A stretch of DNA of 64,000 nt from Pararhodobacter sp. SW119 (GTDB lineage Bacteria > Pseudomonadota > Alphaproteobacteria > Rhodobacterales > Rhodobacteraceae), in assembly GCF_017811755.1 (NCBI RefSeq), contig NZ_JADDJF010000011.1, positions 35,971-99,970 on the forward strand, given 5' to 3'. The position numbers were made by a program, and so were the translations under genes. Under the pieces are notes generated by a model, which made no database searches, had not been told where the DNA came from, and worked only from the letters and a program-made list of their open reading frames with translations. Position 1 is the stretch's first letter. Each line of letters opens with the position of its first letter. Shown here piece after piece: positions 59,342-64,000 of the stretch.

Positions 59342-60413
59342 GAAACGCGCCCAGCCCTCGAACTTCTGGAACTGGGCGACGCCGTTGCTGGCCGTCGCGC
59401 TGACCATGGTGGCGGGCGCGATCCTTTTTGCCTTCCTGGGCAAGGACCCGTTCGCGGCGATCAAGATGATCTTCTGGGACCCGCTGTTCAATCCACAGTT
59501 CGCGGCCTATTCGCGGCCGCAACTGCTGGTCAAGGCCGCGCCGCTGATCCTGATCGCCGTGGGGCTGGCCATCGGCTTTCGCGCCGGGATCTGGAACATC
59601 GGGGCCGAGGGGCAATACATCATCGGCGCGCTCTGCGGTGCGGCGGTGGCGCTGGCGTTCTTTCCGTCGCCGGGCTGGTACATCTTTCCGCTGATGGTGC
59701 TGGCCGGGGCGGCCGGGGGCTGGGCCTGGGCGATGATCCCGGCGATCCTGAAGACGCGGTTCAACACCAACGAGATCCTGGTGTCGCTTCTGCTGGTCTA
59801 CGTGGCCGAGAAGATCCTGGCGGCGATGGCCACGGGGCGGATGCGCAACCCCGACGGCGCGGGCTTTCCCGGCTCGCGCAACATCGCCCAGTATCCGGCG
59901 GCCTCGAACCCCGAGATTATCGCCGGGTCGGGGATGCACTGGGGGGTCGTCGCCGCCTTCATCGCTGTGATCTTCACTTATATCCTGCTGCACAAGCACA
60001 TCCTCGGCTATCAGATCCGGCTTGCCGGTCAGGCCCCGCGCGCCGCGCGTTTCGCCGGGGTGGCGCCCGCGCGGCTTGTGGTGATGTGCCTCGGCTTCTC
60101 GGGGGCGATGGCCGGGCTTGCCGGGCTGTTCGAGGTGGCCGGTCCCGCGCGCATGATCTCGATCGATTTCAACGTGGGCTACGGCTTCACCGCGATCATC
60201 GTGGCCTTTCTGGGCCGTCTGCACCCGGTGGGGATCGTGCTGGCCGGGCTCTTGATGGCGCTGACCTATATCGGCGGGGAACTTGCGCAGTTCATGCTGG
60301 GGCTGCCCGGCGCGGCGATCCAGGTCTTTCAGGGGATGCTGCTGTTCTTCCTGCTCGCCCTCGATGTGCTGTCGAACTACCGCATCCGCCTTTCCTGGCC
60401 GGAGGCTGCGTGA
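59328..60413 (+). CDS. Purine/nucleoside-type ABC transporter permease (YufP-like)
   Basis: The 361-aa protein has about nine or ten hydrophobic helices and the family segment FRAGIWNIGAEGQYIIGALC. Later it has LKTRFNTNEILVSLLLVYVA and GFTAIIVAFLGRLHPVGIVL. It starts 14 bp inside the end of the ATPase gene and its stop shares a base with the next permease start (TGATG), so translation is tightly coupled. Confidence 0.92.
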   Translation: MLRLEKRAQPSNFWNWATPLLAVALTMVAGAILFAFLGKDPFAAIKMIFWDPLFNPQFAAYSRPQLLVKAAPLILIAVGLAIGFRAGIWNIGAEGQYIIGALCGAAVALAFFPSPGWYIFPLMVLAGAAGGWAWAMIPAILKTRFNTNEILVSLLLVYVAEKILAAMATGRMRNPDGAGFPGSRNIAQYPAASNPEIIAGSGMHWGVVAAFIAVIFTYILLHKHILGYQIRLAGQAPRAARFAGVAPARLVVMCLGFSGAMAGLAGLFEVAGPARMISIDFNVGYGFTAIIVAFLGRLHPVGIVLAGLLMALTYIGGELAQFMLGLPGAAIQVFQGMLLFFLLALDVLSNYRIRLSWPEAA

Positions 60414-61345
60414 TGGACCTGTCGTCGATCAATCCGGTCGTGCTGGCCGCGGCGCTGATGGTGGCGGCGACCCCGATCCTGCTGGCCGCCATCGGCGAAT
60501 TGGTCGCGGAAAAGGCCGGCGTGCTGAACCTGGGCGTCGAGGGGATGATGATCACCGGCGCGGTCACCGGCTTTGCCGTCGCGGTGATGACGCGCAACCC
60601 CTACCTGGGCATGCTGGCGGCGCTCTGCGGCGGGGCGGCGGTGTCGCTGATCTTTGCGCTGCTCACGCAGGTGCTGATGGCCAACCAGGTCGCCTCGGGC
60701 CTGGCGCTGACGCTGTTCGGGTTGGGGTTTTCGGCGCTGCTGGGTCAGGGCTTTGTCGGCATCCCGCCCCCGCGCACGCCGAAGATGGACCTGGGCTTTC
60801 TGTCCGACCTGCCGGTCCTGGGACCGATCCTGTTTCGGCATGACCCGATGGTCTATGTCTCGATCGCGCTGGTCGCGGCGGTCTGGTACTGGCTGAACCA
60901 CACCCGCGGCGGGCGCATCCTGCGCGCGGTCGGCGAGAACCACGAAGCCGCGCATGCGCTCGGTTACCGTGTGCGCCGCGTCCGCATCCTCGCCATCGCA
61001 TTCGGCGGCGCCTGCGCCGGGCTGGGCGGGGCGTATCTGAGCCTGATCCGCGTGCCGCAATGGACCGAGGGCATGACCGCCGGGGCCGGCTGGATCGCAC
61101 TGGCGCTCGTCGTCTTCGCCTCGTGGCGGCCGTGGCGGGCGCTCCTGGGCGCCTATCTTTTCGGCGGCATCATCGTCTTGCAGTTGAACCTGCAGGCGGC
61201 GGGCGTGCGCATCCCCGTCGAATACCTTGCCATGTCCCCGTATCTGGTGACTATTCTGGTTCTTGTCGTCATGTCCTCGGGGCGCGCGCGCAAGACGCTT
61301 GCCGCGCCCGGCTCGCTGGGCCGACCGTTCCACGCCACCGGCTGA
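60413..61345 (+). CDS. Purine/nucleoside-type ABC transporter permease (YufQ-like)
   Basis: Second permease, 310 aa, mostly membrane-spanning. The characteristic segment EKAGVLNLGVEGMMITGAVT is present near residue 40, with VASGLALTLFGLGFSALLGQ and GENHEAAHALGYRVRRVRIL further on. The gene overlaps the first permease stop and is followed after 66 bp by the binding-protein gene. Confidence 0.92.
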   Translation: MDLSSINPVVLAAALMVAATPILLAAIGELVAEKAGVLNLGVEGMMITGAVTGFAVAVMTRNPYLGMLAALCGGAAVSLIFALLTQVLMANQVASGLALTLFGLGFSALLGQGFVGIPPPRTPKMDLGFLSDLPVLGPILFRHDPMVYVSIALVAAVWYWLNHTRGGRILRAVGENHEAAHALGYRVRRVRILAIAFGGACAGLGGAYLSLIRVPQWTEGMTAGAGWIALALVVFASWRPWRALLGAYLFGGIIVLQLNLQAAGVRIPVEYLAMSPYLVTILVLVVMSSGRARKTLAAPGSLGRPFHATG

Positions 61346-61411
61346 CGCCGGCGATTTCACAGCGCGGGCCCTGGCAGTGACCACCGGCCCCACACCAACA
61401 GGGAGAGACCC

Positions 61412-62494
61412 ATGAACCGCAGACATTTACTGGCCGCGCCGGCCCTGGCGCTGGGACTGAGCGCGCTGGGGGGCGCCGCCTTCGCCCAGGACCCGTTGAA
61501 GGTCGGCTTCATCTACATCGGGCCGGTCGGCGACCACGGCTGGAGCTACACCCACGACCTGGCCCGCCGCGCCGTCGAGGAGCATTTCGGCGATGCCGTG
61601 GAGACGAGCTTCGTGGAAAGCGTGGCCTATGGCGCCGACGCCGAGCGCGTGATGACCCAGATGGCGCTGTCGGGCACCGACATGATCTTCGCCACCTCCT
61701 TCGGCTACGGGCCGGACATGAACGCGGTCGCCCAGCGGTTCCCCGACGTCGCGTTCGAGCATGCGACGGGCTACATCCAGGAGGCGCCGAACGTCAGCCT
61801 TTACAACGCGCGCTTCTATGAGGGCCGCGCGGTAATCGGCCACATCGCCGGCAAGATGACCGAGACGAACACCGTGGGCTACATCGCCTCGTTCCCGATC
61901 CCCGAGGTGGTGATGGGCATCAACTCGGCCTATCTGCACGCCAAGGCGGTGAACCCGGATGTGAACTTCCGGGTGGTCTGGGTCTACAGCTGGTACGACC
62001 CGGCGCAGGAGGCGGCGGCGGCGGAGGCGTTGATGGAGCAGGGGGCGGATATTCTGATGCAGCATACCGATTCCACGGCGCCGGTGACGATTGCGCAGGA
62101 CCGCGGGATCTATGCCTTCGGGCAGGCGTCGGACATGACCAGCTTCGCCCCGGAATCGCACCTGACCGCGATCCTGGACGTCTGGGCGCCCTACTATATC
62201 GAGCGTATCCAGGCCCGCATCGACGGCACCTGGGAGGCCGGGAATGTCTGGCACGGGATCGAGGAAGGCATGGTCGGATTCGCCGCGCTGAACGACGCCA
62301 TCCCCGAGGACGTTCGCGCGGAAGCCGAGGATATGATTGAAAGAATCGCCTCGGGCGAGTACCACCCCTTCACCGGGCCGATCAACCGGCAGGACGGCAC
62401 CGAGTGGCTGGCCGAGGGCGAGACGGCGCCCGACGGCGACCTGCTGGGCATGGATTTCTACGTCGAGGGGATGTCCGGCAGCGTGCCGAACTGA
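61412..62494 (+). CDS. BMP-family periplasmic binding protein of the purine-type ABC transporter
   Basis: The 360-aa protein has a signal peptide (MNRRHLLAAPALALGLSALG) ending GAAFAQ. The BMP family (formerly Med/PnrA lipoproteins) is shown by KVGFIYIGPVGDHGWSYTHD, DMIFATSFGYGPDMNAVAQR, FEHATGYIQEAPNVSLYNAR and EGRAVIGHIAGKMTETNTVG. There is no lipobox, so it is a soluble binding protein, normal for Gram-negative relatives. As the last gene of the xdh unit it likely captures purines for the dehydrogenase. Confidence 0.92.
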   Translation: MNRRHLLAAPALALGLSALGGAAFAQDPLKVGFIYIGPVGDHGWSYTHDLARRAVEEHFGDAVETSFVESVAYGADAERVMTQMALSGTDMIFATSFGYGPDMNAVAQRFPDVAFEHATGYIQEAPNVSLYNARFYEGRAVIGHIAGKMTETNTVGYIASFPIPEVVMGINSAYLHAKAVNPDVNFRVVWVYSWYDPAQEAAAAEALMEQGADILMQHTDSTAPVTIAQDRGIYAFGQASDMTSFAPESHLTAILDVWAPYYIERIQARIDGTWEAGNVWHGIEEGMVGFAALNDAIPEDVRAEAEDMIERIASGEYHPFTGPINRQDGTEWLAEGETAPDGDLLGMDFYVEGMSGSVPN

Positions 62495-62532
62495 ACCCGC
62501 CAACGCCCGCCCGCAAGGGCCGGAAAACACGC

Positions 62533-62561
62533 ACGGCCCGGGGGCGACCCCGGGCCGTTTT
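62533..62561 (+). terminator. Rho-independent terminator of the xdh-transporter operon
   Basis: Stem ACGGCCCGGGG pairs with CCCCGGGCCGT and is followed by TTTT, 40 bp after the binding-protein stop. Confidence 0.88.
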
Positions 62562-62587
62562 CGCATCCGCCAGCCCGCGAAAACCCC

Positions 62588-62662
62588 GCCGGCAAGGGTG
62601 CTGGCAGGCGTATGGCAAGTGGCTGGCAAGCGTATGGCAAACGTATGGCAGTTCCGAACGGC
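62588..62662 (-). repeat. 11-bp phased repeat array (CTTGCCATACG), copy 3, inverted
   Basis: Read on the minus strand: CCGTTCGGAACTGCCATACG, then TTTGCCATACG, CTTGCCAGCCA, CTTGCCATACG, CCTGCCAGCAC and CCTTGCC. The flank and units match copy 1 and copy 2, with single base changes. The 11-bp spacing is kept. Confidence 0.85.
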
Positions 62663-62807
62663 GCGGTCGCGGATCGTAAAGGTTTCGGCCGCCGCCGACG
62701 GCCCGCGCAGAGCGCCCGGTCCGAGCGCGCGCAGCCGGTCCTCGACCCGCTTTGCGGGCCGAAACCCGGAACAACGTCCCTGATCGGGCGCCGGCGCGGG
62801 GTGGGTG

Positions 62808-62833
62808 GGAACCCGTGGCGGCGGGTTTGCGTT
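62808..62833 (+). promoter_or_regulatory. Putative EcfG-type general stress promoter
   Basis: GGAAC, 17 nt, then CGTT matches the consensus of alphaproteobacterial EcfG-dependent promoters exactly. It is placed about 43 bp before the start codon of the DUF892 gene, a family often found in stress regulons. Whether this genome encodes EcfG cannot be seen here. Confidence 0.65.
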
Positions 62834-62875
62834 GGCCTCGTGACCAAGCAATTAAACCAATGCGAGGAGGCCGTC

Positions 62876-63364
62876 ATGAACGACCTGAAAGACGTCTACC
62901 TGGACCAGTTGCAGGATCTGTTGAGTGCCAACAAGCAGGCCAAGGAAGCCACGCGCAAGCTGACGCTGGCGGCCAAGAACGAAGCCCTCAGCCGCGCGCT
63001 GGAGCGTGGCATGGACGGCATCGACGACGGCTGCGCCAAGCTGAAGGAGATCATCGCCGCGCATGGCGCCGATCCCGAGGGCGAGCATTGCAAGGGGATG
63101 GAAGGCCTGGTCCGCGAGGCGCGCGCGCATGCTATCGAGGAGGATTTCGGCTCGGACGCGGCGCGCGATGCGATGATCGTGACCCAGTACCAGCGGATGG
63201 CGCATTACGCGATCGCGGGCTACGGCTGCGCGCTGGCCTTCGCCACGCAACTGGGGCTCAAGGACGAAGCGAAGAAACTGCAGGACATGCTGGACGCGGC
63301 CTATGCCGGCGACCGGACCATGACCGAAATCGCCGAGTCCGAGATCAACGAGGCCGCGGCCTGA
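62876..63364 (+). CDS. DUF892/YciF-family ferritin-like protein
   Basis: The 162-aa protein is almost wholly alpha-helical and matches the YciE/YciF group: MNDLKDVYLDQLQDLLSANK, ALSRALERGMDGIDDGCAKL and EDFGSDAARDAMIVTQYQRM followed by AHYAIAGYGCALAFATQLG. Helices carry the Glu/His residues of the ferritin-like di-iron fold. YciF-type proteins are stress-induced. GAGGAGG precedes the ATG, which excludes the longer open frame upstream. Confidence 0.93.
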   Translation: MNDLKDVYLDQLQDLLSANKQAKEATRKLTLAAKNEALSRALERGMDGIDDGCAKLKEIIAAHGADPEGEHCKGMEGLVREARAHAIEEDFGSDAARDAMIVTQYQRMAHYAIAGYGCALAFATQLGLKDEAKKLQDMLDAAYAGDRTMTEIAESEINEAAA

Positions 63365-63399
63365 GGCCGCAGCCGGGCCCCGCGCCGCGCGAACTGACG

Positions 63400-63434
63400 A
63401 TGGGGCTGGTTCCGGAAGGGACCAGCCCCATTTT
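63400..63434 (+). terminator. Rho-independent terminator after the DUF892 gene
   Basis: An 11-bp perfect stem ATGGGGCTGGT/ACCAGCCCCAT with a 10-nt loop, followed by TTTT. Confidence 0.9.
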
Positions 63435-63837
63435 CATAGTCCACCCCCCAGCCAAGGGGCGACAGTACAGGCACCGCAACCTGCTTCAGGCGCTCCGCTC
63501 GCTGCATCCGCGAGCGTGCCCCGGGTGCCGATCGGTTGAACTTCCCGGTCTAACTAATTTAACTCTATAGATTCTAACGGAAGGGCGCATCCCGTGCCTG
63601 TGGATAAGTCTGCGCTTCGGTTAACTTGCGAAGCAGCCGGGGCTTCGTCACACCAGCGATCCCGATGTAGCCTGCAGTTGAATTAGCTCAGAAAATCAGC
63701 GGCTCCCGACTTTCCGCGATGATCGTGTTGGCGTCGATCGTTTCATAGAGCGGGCAGACCTCGAGCGAGAAGGAGGTCGTTCGTGGAAGAGACGGTGTTG
63801 AGCCGGCTGCGCAGCTTGATAGCTCCGCCGCCTCGGG
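63435..63837. other. Non-coding, lower-GC stretch at the right end
   Basis: Beyond the DUF892 terminator G+C drops, with runs such as TAACTAATTTAACTCTATAG at 63550-63569. It contains one perfect DnaA-box sequence and an inverted repeat GCTTCG/CGAAGC around GTTAAC (63614-63633). On the minus strand the frame of the partial gene further right continues past its stop as TSFSLEVCPLYETIDANTII-type sequence up to about 63688, which may be a degraded gene or a second small gene. I see no certain gene. Confidence 0.4.
63599..63607 (-). other. Single DnaA-box sequence (TTATCCACA)
   Basis: The perfect 9-mer TTATCCACA lies on the minus strand beside an AT-rich stretch. Only one is visible in the visible right end, and no replication gene is nearby, so it may be accidental. 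Confidence 0.3.
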
Positions 63838-63999
63838 TCAGCTACCGATGCGCCAGAGGGGTCCCGATTCAATGCCGATTGACAGAGACGGAGCCACCTC
63901 GATGGTCACACGGGAGTAGGTATTGTCGATCTGCCTGACCTCGAAGGGTGCATCACGAAGGATTGAGCAACCTGATGTCTGGAAATTTTGCTGAGAGCG
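63838..63999 (-). CDS. C-terminal fragment of an unidentified protein (gene continues past the window)
   Basis: The minus strand is open from the right edge to a stop at 63838-63840. The visible 53 residues include RDAPFEVRQIDNTYSRVTIE and VAPSLSIGIESGPLWRIGS, which look like folded protein. Third codon positions are far less G/C-biased than in the rest of the window, suggesting acquired DNA. I do not recognise the family. Confidence 0.4.
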   Translation of the reverse strand, partial: RSQQNFQTSGCSILRDAPFEVRQIDNTYSRVTIEVAPSLSIGIESGPLWRIGS

Positions 64000-64000
64000 G

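Larger units (their letters stand above)
62495..62875. other. Intergenic region between purine transporter and DUF892 gene
   Basis: This 381-bp gap holds, in order, a strong terminator, an inverted copy of the 11-bp phased array, about 140 bp without recognisable features, and an EcfG-type promoter. Each feature is listed separately. Confidence 0.7.

Noticed and set aside
63599..63607. Replication origin at the right edge
   Set aside because: A single DnaA box without neighbouring boxes, dnaA, repABC or typical oriC genes is not enough.

Overview
The window looks like chromosome of a GC-rich alphaproteobacterium of the Rhodobacteraceae/Roseobacteraceae type. Evidence: flgE-flgK-flgL-flgI order with a CtrA-type box upstream, TRAP and Liv transporters, xdhABC next to a BMP-type purine ABC transporter, a taurine-pyruvate type aminotransferase, sulfite dehydrogenase, and strong G/C preference at third codon positions. 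There is no rRNA, tRNA, CRISPR array, IS element or prophage module that I can support.

Layout. 1-6 kb: the 5' end of a peptide-type ABC binding protein, a small unknown gene and the leftward flagellar genes flgE, flgK, flgL and flgI. 6-11 kb: aroQ, a three-gene TRAP carrier with an intercistronic hairpin, and an EamA exporter. 11-18 kb: a taurine-pyruvate type aminotransferase, an intergenic island built from repeats, a small sugar-transferase/epimerase pair, then paaG-paaI-paaK and a TetR regulator behind a palindromic operator. 18-30 kb: a second repeat island, a ThDP enzyme, a flavin reductase, soluble lytic transglycosylase, dapA, a nicotinamidase, a LysR/EamA pair, a DUF4139 protein and aroC. 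30-37 kb: an ECF sigma/anti-sigma pair followed by sorA/sorB-type sulfite dehydrogenase, a D-lactate/glycolate-type flavoprotein, a ClC channel and htpX. 37-40 kb: a translationally coupled pair, an atypical CoaBC-like flavoprotein and a transglutaminase-like protein. 40-47 kb: a complete Liv-type ABC transporter with an embedded acyl-CoA synthetase. 47-53 kb: a fasciclin protein with a truncated fasciclin remnant, an enoyl-CoA hydratase and dnaE. 53-62.5 kb: xdhABC with four purine-type ABC transporter genes in one tight operon. 62.5-64 kb: a DUF892 ferritin-like gene behind an EcfG-type promoter, then a compositionally different right end.

The most unusual content is between genes. At least five repeat families can be recognised by eye. 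(1) Six elements have a GTTAACCRCAACGAAA-like box, then 48 or 49 nt to the centre of a perfect palindrome whose sequence differs in every copy. (2) Two copies of a longer element (about 215 bp) also end in a perfect palindrome. (3) Three arrays are built on an 11-bp unit, CTTGCCATACG. (4) Three copies of a hairpin element start CTGTCC..AAATATCCCGGGGG, and one of them lies inside xdhA and is read in frame as an inter-domain linker. (5) Two copies of a twin-hairpin element start GGAAGTTCTCCCGCCCCTCG. In several of these the stems covary between copies.

How genes may work together: Tpa-type deamination of taurine gives sulfoacetaldehyde, whose breakdown releases sulfite, the SorAB substrate. SorAB sits behind its own ECF sigma pair. 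The xdh operon couples purine uptake to purine oxidation. The Liv operon carries its own CoA ligase, suggesting its cargo is a carboxylic acid activated on entry.
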